Source of the DNA: Capsulimonas sp. | GTDB lineage: Bacteria; Armatimonadota; Armatimonadia; Armatimonadales; Capsulimonadaceae | Assembly: GCA_025963815.1 (NCBI GenBank) | Contig: JAOQAA010000471.1 | Coordinates: forward strand, 1 to 5,918 | Length of the DNA stretch: 5,918 nt | Direction: 5' to 3' | Part shown: piece after piece, positions 1 through 5,858 of the stretch | Layout of the letters: the number at the start of each line of letters is the position of its first letter | How positions within the stretch are numbered: position 1 is the first letter of the stretch | Notes under the pieces: model-generated | The model's input: the letters and a program-made list of their open reading frames with translations, nothing else | The model's database searches: none | What the model was told of the DNA's origin: nothing | Program-made: the position numbers and the translations under genes

Positions 1-546
1 AAGGCGATTACGCTCACCGGTTCGGATCCAAACACGCCTGCGAAGCCACTGACCTACGCCGTCGCGACGAGTCCGGCGCATGGAACGCTCTCGGGCACGG
101 CTCCGAACCTGATATACACCCCGAACGCGGGATACTTCGGACCGGACAGCTTCACGTTCACCGTGAACAACGGAACCTCAACAAGCGCGCCGGCAACCGT
201 AAGCATCACCGTGACCCAGTCGGCGGCCACGAACGTGACCCCGCAGATCACGGTGACGCGCGGCGGATACGTGTATATTCGCGCCACCGGCCACTACCGC
301 CAGTCGATCACGCTGACGAACACCGGCGGGGCGCTCTCCGGCCCCCTCTCACTGGTACTGGACAGCCTGACCGGCGCCACGCTGACCAACGCCACGGGAA
401 CAACGGCGGCGACCAGCCCATCGGGCAGCCCATACATCGACGCTCCGGGCCTGGCCGCCGGAGCGAGCACGGTCGTCGTGCTTGAGTTCAGCAAGCAGCC
501 GTCGGGCTACACGACCCGGATCCTGGCGGGAGCAGGGGCAAGATGA
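1..546 (+). CDS. C-terminal part of a secreted/surface protein with a Big_9-like domain (5' end outside window)
   Basis: The frame is open from base 1 to the TGA at 544-546, so 181 C-terminal residues are visible and the start lies upstream. Residues 1-73 read as an Ig/cadherin-like beta-sandwich of the bacterial Big_9 type: a TLTGSDPN-like opening, PLTYAV, the signature SPAHGTLSG, LIYTPNAGYFGPDSFTF, then a VSITVT closing strand. Such domains usually occur in tandem in large extracellular proteins. Residues 80-181 form a second beta-rich module (QITVTRGGYVYIRATG, ITLTNTGG, GPLSLVLDSL, GSPYIDAPGLAAG, final YTTRILAGAGAR). I recall this module as a recurrent C-terminal end of secreted proteins in Acidobacteria, Planctomycetes and related phyla. 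There are no cysteines, no membrane segment and no LPXTG or PEP-CTERM anchor at the end. An adhesive or structural surface role is inference; no catalytic residues are visible. Confidence 0.85.
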   Translation, partial: KAITLTGSDPNTPAKPLTYAVATSPAHGTLSGTAPNLIYTPNAGYFGPDSFTFTVNNGTSTSAPATVSITVTQSAATNVTPQITVTRGGYVYIRATGHYRQSITLTNTGGALSGPLSLVLDSLTGATLTNATGTTAATSPSGSPYIDAPGLAAGASTVVVLEFSKQPSGYTTRILAGAGAR

Positions 547-580
547 CCCACTCCGGCGCATCTGCCGCTCTCCCGGCGTA

Positions 581-725
581 ACCCACCCCGGCGCTTCGCG
601 CCACCCCTCCCTTGAAGCAGGGAGGGGTTGGAAAGAGATTTTCGGACGAAAGCCGCCTGCGAATTCCATTCCTAACTACCCTACCCTACTTCAAGGGAGG
701 GGTGGCGCGAAGCGCGGGGGTGGGT
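581..725. repeat. Pair of inverted 37-nt GC-rich intergenic repeats
   Basis: Bases 581-617 and 689-725 are reverse complements at 36 of 37 positions; the single mismatch is at the tenth base of the left arm. Each arm begins ACCCACCCC from the outside and contains GGCGCTTCGCGCCACCCCTC or nearly so. The left arm also leads into its own hairpin: 604-612 pairs perfectly with 619-627 around a 6-nt loop. The central 60 bases are less GC-rich and have no gene. The unit resembles the dispersed ACCCACCCCGGCGCTTCGCG...CCCTCCCTT extragenic repeat that I recall from several high-GC genomes, where it is often mis-annotated as short ORFs reading THPxASRHPSLE. No target-site duplication is visible at 575-580 against 726-731. 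Likely roles are an intergenic mobile repeat or a transcription/mRNA boundary; neither is shown by the sequence alone. Confidence 0.85.
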
Positions 726-735
726 CAAATCATTC

Positions 736-740
736 AAGGA
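736..740 (+). promoter_or_regulatory. Ribosome binding site of the PEP-CTERM gene
   Basis: AAGGA lies 6 nt before the ATG at 747, and the ATG is followed at once by a clean signal peptide. This fixes the start at 747. The in-frame alternative at 612 would put 45 residues encoded by the inverted repeat ahead of the signal peptide. Confidence 0.75.
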
Positions 741-746
741 ACACAT

Positions 747-1442
747 ATGAAAAATTACGTCATCAAACAAATCGGCATTTTCGTCCTTGCGGCGTGCGCG
801 CTTGGCGCGGGCCACGCAGCGCAGGCGGGCACGCAGCATGTCTCCATCACCACCGGCGCGCTGAACGGACTGGGGACGTACTATGTCGAATTTACGCTCA
901 CCGACGGCTCGGGGCTGGGCAACGGGAACAGCTTCGCGGGCGTCTCTAACTTTTCCATCAACGGCGGCGTCCTTGGGGCGGTCCTGCCGCCGACTCTGGG
1001 CGACGTCAGCGGCGCTCTGGGCGGCGCGAACACGCTGGGTCTTGCGGACACCAACGCCGGAACGGGGGGGCTGGCCGATTTCGCGCAGGGGTTTACGATC
1101 AATAGCGCCACGGGAACGATCACGTTCGACCTGACGCTCGCCGGCGCCGGCGTCGAACCGGTGACGCCCGACGCATTCACCTTCCAACTGCTCGACGGAT
1201 CATTCACGCCCATCGCCACATCGGGACCTGTCGGCAGCGAACTGGTCGCCTCCGACTTCACGACCCTGACGCCAACCGCAATAGGCTATCACAGCGACGG
1301 CGTATACGAACCGTCCATCGTCGCTACTCTTACGCCCATCACCGCTGTCCCCGAACCCGGCGCGTTCGCCTCGCTCGCTCTCGGAGCCTTCGCCCTCAGC
1401 GCCCTGCTCCTGTGCGGCCGCCGCCGCAGCCATATGGCGTAA
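747..1442 (+). CDS. PEP-CTERM sorting-domain surface protein
   Basis: 231 residues. An N-terminal signal peptide (MKNYVIKQ, hydrophobic core about 9-22, AQA at 25-27 as the likely cleavage site) marks it for Sec export. The C-terminal tail is a tripartite PEP-CTERM signal: VPEPG at 201-205, a hydrophobic helix at about 206-223, then the basic cluster GRRR at 224-227. In known systems this tail is recognised and cleaved by an exosortase in the inner membrane, and the protein goes to the surface or exopolysaccharide matrix. The body (28-200) is Gly/Thr/Ser-rich and beta-type (YYVEFTLTDG, VSNFSINGG, GDVSGAL, FTFQLLDGSFTPI). It resembles, from memory, the PEP-CTERM family with a YYVEFxL opening and an FxFxLLDxxxxP core; this assignment is tentative. 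The exosortase gene is not in the window. It stands alone, bounded by the repeat pair upstream and a terminator downstream. Confidence 0.88.
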   Translation: MKNYVIKQIGIFVLAACALGAGHAAQAGTQHVSITTGALNGLGTYYVEFTLTDGSGLGNGNSFAGVSNFSINGGVLGAVLPPTLGDVSGALGGANTLGLADTNAGTGGLADFAQGFTINSATGTITFDLTLAGAGVEPVTPDAFTFQLLDGSFTPIATSGPVGSELVASDFTTLTPTAIGYHSDGVYEPSIVATLTPITAVPEPGAFASLALGAFALSALLLCGRRRSHMA

Positions 1443-1467
1443 CCGCTGTTTCTCCACACAAATCGCC

Positions 1468-1502
1468 GTCCTCTCTTTTGAATAAGAGAGGACTTTTTTA
1501 TT
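1468..1502 (+). terminator. Rho-independent terminator after the PEP-CTERM gene
   Basis: A perfect 10-bp stem (1468-1477 GTCCTCTCTT with 1484-1493 AAGAGAGGAC) closes a 6-nt loop TTGAAT and is followed directly by TTTTTTATT. It lies 25 nt past the stop at 1442 and separates the surface gene from the flagellar genes. Confidence 0.93.
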
Positions 1503-1616
1503 GGCGCGAGGGAAATAGGTCACGTCTCGATGGCGCCGCAAAAACCCCGTATCTTTTTCAGTAAAGATTTTCAAATCCCCCTAATGATCCCCCGCACATG
1601 CGCCGACAATGAAAGC

Positions 1617-2024
1617 ATGGACAACACCACCGTCAATCTTTTATCGAACGCGCTGGACTTTGGCTCGGCGCGGATGCAGGCTCTTTCCAATAACCTCAGC
1701 AATGTCAACACGCCCGGATACAAGCGCAAGGACGCGTCATTCGAAGCCGTGATGGCGGCGGCGCGCGGCGAAGGCCAGGAGGAAACGCTGACGATGAACG
1801 TTTCCGACAGCGGACATATGACGCCGCCGGATGACGGAACTCCTAAAACGAACCCGGCGATCATCACGACAGGCGGCGGCGCGATGCGGCCGGACGGCAA
1901 CAATGTGGACATTGACTCCGAAACCACCCGGATGGCGGCGGCGCAGATCTATTATCAGGGAGTGGCGCAGATGATGTCCGGACAGTTCTCCAGTATGAAA
2001 TACGTGATCGGCGGAGGAAAATAA
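1617..2024 (+). CDS. flgB: Flagellar basal-body rod protein FlgB
   Basis: 135 residues, normal for the family. FlgB is a proximal rod subunit exported by the flagellar type III system and placed between the MS ring/FliE and the rest of the rod. The N-terminal rod signature NLSNVNTPGYK is at 26-36, inside the amphipathic helix shared by axial proteins. A central less-conserved stretch includes GNNVDIDSETTRMA (94-107). The C-terminal helix (about 103-128, AAQIYYQGVAQMMSGQ) is the heptad-like segment that packs in the rod. The ATG at 1617 is chosen because MDNTTVNLLSNALDF aligns with the usual FlgB start. In-frame ATGs at 1530 and 1584 would add 29 or 11 residues unlike the family. No good Shine-Dalgarno precedes 1617; only a GAAAG touches the ATG. 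flgC follows after 3 nt, indicating cotranscription. Confidence 0.93.
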   Translation: MDNTTVNLLSNALDFGSARMQALSNNLSNVNTPGYKRKDASFEAVMAAARGEGQEETLTMNVSDSGHMTPPDDGTPKTNPAIITTGGGAMRPDGNNVDIDSETTRMAAAQIYYQGVAQMMSGQFSSMKYVIGGGK

Positions 2025-2027
2025 CCA

Positions 2028-2480
2028 ATGGGTTTCATGGATTCACTTTCCATCAGCGGCTCGGGCATGACGGCCGAACGGCTTCGCATGGATGTCATCG
2101 CCGATAACCTCGCTAACGTCAATACGACGCGGTCAGCGGACGGCTCGCCTTACCGGCGTCAGCAGGTTTTATTCTCTGCGGGAACGAACTCGTTTCAGGA
2201 CGCGCTCGCGGGCTTCAGCGGCGGCAACGGCAATGCGCCAGCCGTCACCAAGGGCGTGCAGGTCCGAGGCATCGTCCCGGATCAGAGCCCGTTTAAGCGC
2301 GTCTACCAGCCCGGCCATCCGGACGCCGATGCGCAGGGCTATGTCAACATGCCCAATGTCGACACCGTCACCGAAATGGTCGATATGATGAGCGCCTCTC
2401 GCGCTTATGAAGCCAACGTCTCCGCCGTGCAGTCGATCAAGGGAATGGCCGAAAAGGCCCTGGAGATCGGCCGCGCGTAA
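2028..2480 (+). CDS. flgC: Flagellar basal-body rod protein FlgC
   Basis: 150 residues, within the family range. FlgC is a proximal rod component that assembles with FlgB and FlgF. The N-terminal helix (SLSISGSGMTAERLRMDVIA) is followed by the rod signature DNLANVNTTR at 26-35 and SPYRRQQVLF at 40-49. A Gly/Ala-rich, variable stretch spans about 58-73. The C-terminal half carries GYVNMPNV at 104-111, then SASRAYEANVSAV (122-134) and a helix ending ALEIGRA, as expected for FlgC rather than FlgB, FlgF or FlgG. The ribosome binding site GGAGG (2013-2017) lies inside the last codons of flgB, 10 nt before the ATG, so translation of the two genes is probably coupled. A terminator-like hairpin follows about 60 nt after the stop. 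Confidence 0.96.
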   Translation: MGFMDSLSISGSGMTAERLRMDVIADNLANVNTTRSADGSPYRRQQVLFSAGTNSFQDALAGFSGGNGNAPAVTKGVQVRGIVPDQSPFKRVYQPGHPDADAQGYVNMPNVDTVTEMVDMMSASRAYEANVSAVQSIKGMAEKALEIGRA

Positions 2481-2538
2481 CTCCAAACCGCCACAAAACT
2501 TCCGTTCGGCATACTCCGATTCGCACATTTCACCCCGC

Positions 2539-2575
2539 AAAGGCGGCCGTATCACACGGCCGTCTTTTTTCGTTT
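2539..2575 (+). terminator. Intrinsic terminator between flgC and fliE
   Basis: CGGCCGT (2544-2550) pairs perfectly with ACGGCCG (2556-2562) around the loop ATCAC. The stem extends outward by a G-T wobble, a G-C pair and A-T pairs, and is followed by TTTTTTCGTTTTT (2565-2575 region). The shape is that of a rho-independent terminator lying inside an otherwise co-directional flagellar locus. Confidence 0.82.
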
Positions 2576-2659
2576 TTCCATGGATTTTCTGTGAAAATTA
2601 CCGTGTGAAACCGCGCGCAGTTCATGGAAGAATCCCCATGGAGCGGAAAACAGGTATGT

Positions 2660-2687
2660 TTGCCGTCTAAAGATTTCGACCGATATT
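2660..2687 (+). promoter_or_regulatory. Possible promoter for fliE-fliF-fliG
   Basis: TTGCCG (2660-2665) and GATATT (2682-2687), 16 nt apart, each match the housekeeping -35 and -10 consensus at 4 of 6 positions. The same place contains ACCGATAT (2679-2686), which matches the flagellar sigma-28/SigD -10 consensus GCCGATAT at 7 of 8, but no TAAA sits 14-16 nt upstream of it. The site lies downstream of the 2539-2575 terminator and about 30 nt before the fliE start, where a promoter is expected. The sigma factor cannot be decided, and the match may be chance. Confidence 0.35.
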
Positions 2688-2703
2688 TTCACTTTTGAAT
2701 TTC

Positions 2704-2708
2704 AGGAG
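2704..2708 (+). promoter_or_regulatory. Ribosome binding site of fliE
   Basis: AGGAG lies 10 nt before the ATG at 2719. It decides the start: the longer in-frame TTG at 2695 would place this site inside the coding region and has no Shine-Dalgarno of its own. Confidence 0.8.
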
Positions 2709-2718
2709 ATTAACGACC

Positions 2719-3048
2719 ATGAGTATGTTTACGCCCATTGCGGCTTCCGGATTGTCAACATCGCCCGCCGAGCTCGGCAAAGCGGCCGCTTCCCTGATGG
2801 GCGGCGAAGGCGATCCCAACGCGATCGCCCCATCTTTCAGCCAGACACTGACATCGGCGATCAATGATGTGAACTCAGCCCAACTCCATTCCGGAGCTAT
2901 GACGCAGGATTTCGCGCTTGGCAAGACCAGCGATATTCATAGCGTCATGATCGCCTCGGAACAGGCGACCGTCGCGCTCCAGATGACAACACAGGTTCGC
3001 AACAAGGTTGTGGAAGCATACCAAGAGATCATGCGTATGTCGATGTAA
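2719..3048 (+). CDS. fliE: Flagellar hook-basal body complex protein FliE
   Basis: 109 residues, typical of FliE (about 100-110). FliE is a small, mostly helical periplasmic protein that joins the FliF MS ring to the proximal rod and is among the first substrates of the flagellar export gate. The N-terminal 37 residues are variable. The conserved core starts at SFSQTLTSAINDVNSAQ (39-55), continues with DFALGKTSDIHSVMIASEQA (64-83), and ends in the diagnostic VRNKVVEAYQEIMRM at 93-107. There is no signal peptide, as expected for a type III export substrate. It is the first gene after an intrinsic terminator. fliF follows after 64 nt that hold T-rich sequence and the fliF ribosome binding site. 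Confidence 0.95.
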   Translation: MSMFTPIAASGLSTSPAELGKAAASLMGGEGDPNAIAPSFSQTLTSAINDVNSAQLHSGAMTQDFALGKTSDIHSVMIASEQATVALQMTTQVRNKVVEAYQEIMRMSM

Positions 3049-3097
3049 TCGGATGTCGTTATCCGCGTTTTGTTTCTTCATGTCGATTTTGTTCTTC

Positions 3098-3106
3098 GGG
3101 GGGTGA
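3098..3106 (+). promoter_or_regulatory. Strong ribosome binding site selecting a TTG start for fliF
   Basis: GGGGGGTGA can pair with the anti-Shine-Dalgarno CCUCC region over eight bases, with one G-U wobble where the consensus has A. It lies 6 nt before TTG at 3113. The frame is closed by the TGA at 3104-3106 just upstream, so no earlier start is possible, and the first ATG would remove the first membrane helix. Confidence 0.8.
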
Positions 3107-3112
3107 GTTTCT

Positions 3113-4783
3113 TTGGGATCGTTCAATAACATTTTGGATTCGCTGCGAAATTGGTGGCAAACGGCCAGTCCCGTCACGCGCGCTTCGGCCACGGGGATGG
3201 GGCTTCTGATCCTGGTGGGATTGGGAATTGCCGTTAGCCTCGCGACGTCGCCGGATTACAAGAGCATCTACAGCGGCGTTTCCGGCAAGGAAGCCGCCGA
3301 GATCACAAAGACGCTGGGCGAACACGCCATCCAGATGAAGTACAACGCCGCCGATAGCACGATCAGTGTTCCATCCAAAGACGCCAGCAACGCCCAGATG
3401 TATATCGAAGAGGCCGATATCCTCGGCAAGGACAAGAAAATCATCGGCATGGAGTCACTCGACAAGATTACCATGGGCACCAGCAGCGCGGTTGAACGGA
3501 CTCACATTCTTAATGCCCAGCAAGGTGAGCTTGATAAGGTGATCTCCGGTATGGACGGGATCGCGATGGCTCATGTCACTATCGCAACGGGAAGCGACAG
3601 CTCACTCTTCGGAGACAACACACCGCCGACCGCAAGCGTCGTCCTGACGATGGACCCCGGTCAAACGCTCAGTCCGGCCCGAATCAAAGGCATCGCCGCA
3701 TTTGTCGCAGGTTCGATCAGCGGACTCAAGGAAAACCGGGTCGCGATCTCCGATCAGACAGGAGCCGCGCTCTGGGGCTCCGATGGCTTGGGCGCGGATG
3801 GACTCAGCGAGGGGCAGCCTCTTAACCAGAGCGCGAGGTACGCCGAGATGAAGCGCCGTGAGATCCAGCAGCAGCTAGACGTCACTCTGGGCATCAATCG
3901 CTCCAAGGTCAGCGTTCTTGCGGACCTGGATTTCGATCAGACCCAAACACACGCGATTGAGCATAACGCATCCGCAGGAATGAAGACGCCGATGCCGCTC
4001 AGCGTTCAGGAAAACAGCGAAAGCTACAGCGGCGCCGGAGCGCCGCAGTCCGGAGGCGTCGCCGGCGCGGGCAGCAATCTGACCACGCCCAGCTACGGAG
4101 CGGGCGGCTCGAACTCCGGCAACTACAAGAGCGCCAAGACTACAACGAATTACCAGCCGAACACCCTGGACACCGTCACGCAGAAAGCGCCGGGAAGCGT
4201 CCGTAAGATTTCCGTGTCCGCGCTGATCGACAGCAAAGTTCCGCCGGCGGTCGTCGCCAGCCTCCAGAAGTGGATGGGCGGCGCCATCGGCGCCGTTCCC
4301 GGCGACACCGCCCACATGGTTACCGTCACCCAGATCCCCTTCGACAACAGTACGCAGCTGGCGCAGGACGCCCAAATGAAGGCGATGTTGTCCGAGCAGT
4401 TGTGGAGCAATATCGCCAAGGCCCTGGCCGCCTGCGTCTTCGGATGCGTCATGCTTTATATCCTGGCGAAGTCCAGCAAGGGCGGCGAGCCCCGGCTGGC
4501 GATGGTCGGCAACGGCGGACACATCGGCATGCTGGAAGATACGCCCGAAGCGGACCTCGACGCCCTTCTGGAAGAGCGCCCGTTGCGTGTGGAAGATGTC
4601 CTGGCCGAGATGCCCGAAGTCGCGCCGCGCAAACAGAAGCGCCGTATGAACGCGCCGAGCATCGAAGAGCACCAGGATCTCAAAATGGAAAGCATCCAGG
4701 ATATGGTCGCCAGCAATGGCGAATCTGTCGCCCTGCTGCTCAAGGGATGGATGGCCGAAGACACGCCGACGCAGGGCCGATAA
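3113..4783 (+). CDS. fliF: Flagellar MS-ring protein FliF (TTG start)
   Basis: 556 residues, normal for FliF. It builds the MS ring in the inner membrane, the first flagellar structure and housing of the export gate. A short cytoplasmic N-terminus (1-22) leads to membrane helix 1 (about 26-45, GLLILVGLGIAVSL). The periplasmic ring-building part homologous to YscJ/FliF covers about 46-225, with NAQQGELDKVISGMDGIAMA (134-153), SLFGDNTPPTASVVL (164-178) and VAISDQTGAALW (210-221). The FliF C-terminal domain follows (about 240-412), interrupted at about 303-345 by a Gly/Ser/Thr-rich segment of the kind usual in this family. Membrane helix 2 is at about 434-452 (AKALAACVFGCVMLYILA). The cytoplasmic tail is acidic, then basic (RKQKRR at 506-511), and ends with VALLLKGWMAED (539-550), the expected FliG-binding helix. 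fliG begins 60 nt downstream. Confidence 0.96.
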   Translation: MGSFNNILDSLRNWWQTASPVTRASATGMGLLILVGLGIAVSLATSPDYKSIYSGVSGKEAAEITKTLGEHAIQMKYNAADSTISVPSKDASNAQMYIEEADILGKDKKIIGMESLDKITMGTSSAVERTHILNAQQGELDKVISGMDGIAMAHVTIATGSDSSLFGDNTPPTASVVLTMDPGQTLSPARIKGIAAFVAGSISGLKENRVAISDQTGAALWGSDGLGADGLSEGQPLNQSARYAEMKRREIQQQLDVTLGINRSKVSVLADLDFDQTQTHAIEHNASAGMKTPMPLSVQENSESYSGAGAPQSGGVAGAGSNLTTPSYGAGGSNSGNYKSAKTTTNYQPNTLDTVTQKAPGSVRKISVSALIDSKVPPAVVASLQKWMGGAIGAVPGDTAHMVTVTQIPFDNSTQLAQDAQMKAMLSEQLWSNIAKALAACVFGCVMLYILAKSSKGGEPRLAMVGNGGHIGMLEDTPEADLDALLEERPLRVEDVLAEMPEVAPRKQKRRMNAPSIEEHQDLKMESIQDMVASNGESVALLLKGWMAEDTPTQGR

Positions 4784-4843
4784 CTTAAGTCTCTTTTGTA
4801 ATCTCGCGGCTCCGCCGCAGTTCGTTTCGAGGAAGTCAACCCG

Positions 4844-5857
4844 ATGGCCATACGCCCGCAACCGCTCAATAACCGACAAAAGGCCGCGATCCTGCTGGTC
4901 GCTCTGGGGCCAGAAGCCGCCAGCCAGATTTACCAGTATCTGACGCCGGATGAGATCGAGAACCTGACGGTTGAGATCGCCCGCATGGGCAAAGTCACCG
5001 CCGATATCCGTGAGGGCATCATCGAGGAGTTTCACGAGCTCTGCGTCGCGCAGGAGTTTATCGCCGAAGGCGGAATCGACGCCGCGCGTGAAATGCTCAT
5101 CTCGGCCTTCGGCGCGGAGCGCGCCGGGGCCATCGTCGAGCGCGTGCTCCAGGCCCTCCAGGTCATGCCGTTCGACTTCCTCAAGCGAGCGGACGCCTCA
5201 CAGATTATCACGTTCATTCAGAATGAACACCCGCAGACGATCGCTCTGATCATGGCTTATCTTCAGCCCAGCCAGGCGGCGGCCATCCTCTCAGGCCTGC
5301 CCCAGGACCTGCGCGCCGAAGTCGCGCGACGCATCGCCACTCTGGACAAAACGCCGCCGGAAGTGATTCGAGAGGTAGAGAGCGTGCTTCAGCGCAAACT
5401 CTCCAGCGTCGTCTCCACGGACTTCTCGCACGCCGGCGGCGTCAAGTCGCTGGTGGACGTACTCAACTGGGTGGACCGCTCCACGGAAAAGACCATTCTC
5501 GAATCGCTCGCCGAAAGCAACCCGGAGATCGCCGAGGAAGTCAAGAAGCTGATGTTCGTCTTCGAGGACATCATTCTTCTGGACGACCGCGCGATCCAGC
5601 AGGTGCTCAAGGAAGTGGACACCAAGGAGCTGGCGATCGCCCTCAAGGGTGTCGGCGAGAACACGCAGGCTCGCATTTACAAGAATATGTCCGAGCGCGC
5701 CGCCGCGATGATGAAGGAAGAGATGGAGTTTATGGGACCGGTCCGGCTGCGCGCCGTGGAAGAATCCCAGCAGCGGATCGTCAACATTATCCGCAAGTTA
5801 GAGGAAGCAGGAGAGATTATCGTCGCCCGCGGCGGCGGCGAGGAGATGATCGCTTAA
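4844..5857 (+). CDS. fliG: Flagellar motor switch protein FliG
   Basis: 337 residues, the usual FliG length. FliG is the rotor protein that binds the FliF tail, contacts FliM of the C ring, and interacts with the MotA stator to produce and switch torque. The N-terminal domain (about 1-105; NNRQKAAILLVALGPEAASQ, IENLTVEIARM) is the FliF-binding part. The middle domain (about 110-190) carries the EHPQ motif at 128-131, needed for FliM contact. A Gly-Gly hinge is at 198-199. The C-terminal domain (about 200-337) carries the MFVF motif at 237-240 and the charged torque-helix region starting EDIILLDDRAIQ (241-252), then GPVRLRAVEESQQRIV (298-313). All key motifs are present. The start is supported by GAGGA (4829-4833), 10 nt before the ATG. 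The next gene starts 1 nt after the stop. Confidence 0.97.
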   Translation: MAIRPQPLNNRQKAAILLVALGPEAASQIYQYLTPDEIENLTVEIARMGKVTADIREGIIEEFHELCVAQEFIAEGGIDAAREMLISAFGAERAGAIVERVLQALQVMPFDFLKRADASQIITFIQNEHPQTIALIMAYLQPSQAAAILSGLPQDLRAEVARRIATLDKTPPEVIREVESVLQRKLSSVVSTDFSHAGGVKSLVDVLNWVDRSTEKTILESLAESNPEIAEEVKKLMFVFEDIILLDDRAIQQVLKEVDTKELAIALKGVGENTQARIYKNMSERAAAMMKEEMEFMGPVRLRAVEESQQRIVNIIRKLEEAGEIIVARGGGEEMIA

Positions 5858-5858
5858 C

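Noticed and set aside
482..949. 155-codon + strand frame running through the repeat region into the PEP-CTERM gene
   Set aside because: It overlaps two real genes in another frame and its middle reads the extragenic repeat (PGASRHPSLEAG), a known type of spurious translation.
1501..1616. Promoter for flgB
   Set aside because: The gap probably contains one, but no -35/-10 pair fits: TAAA at 1562 has no sigma-28 -10 at the right distance and no sigma-54 GG/GC pair is visible.
2624..2698. Small frames before fliE (24 codons from ATG 2624; 10 codons from ATG 2638 with GGAAG upstream), considered as leader peptides
   Set aside because: Too short to judge, with no amino-acid bias suggesting attenuation and no paired hairpins between them and fliE.
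2575..2700. Possible riboswitch (for example cyclic-di-GMP) in the leader of fliE
   Set aside because: I could not find the conserved aptamer core or a consistent multi-stem fold; only the palindrome CCATGG occurs twice (near 2578 and 2636).
3050..3075. Hairpin CGGAT/ATCCG followed by T-rich sequence after fliE, considered as a terminator
   Set aside because: The stem is only 5 bp and the T-run is interrupted (CGTTTTGTTTC). fliF directly follows and needs read-through.
4806..4818. GCGGC-TCC-GCCGC hairpin in the fliF-fliG gap
   Set aside because: A 5-bp stem with a 3-nt loop and no following T-tract; short GC palindromes are common in this sequence, so no function can be claimed.
3875..5035. 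386-codon open frame on the minus strand across fliF and fliG
   Set aside because: It is antisense to two confidently identified genes, its translation is Arg/His/Leu/Asp-rich with no family resemblance, and it is explained by the high-GC codon bias of the + strand genes.
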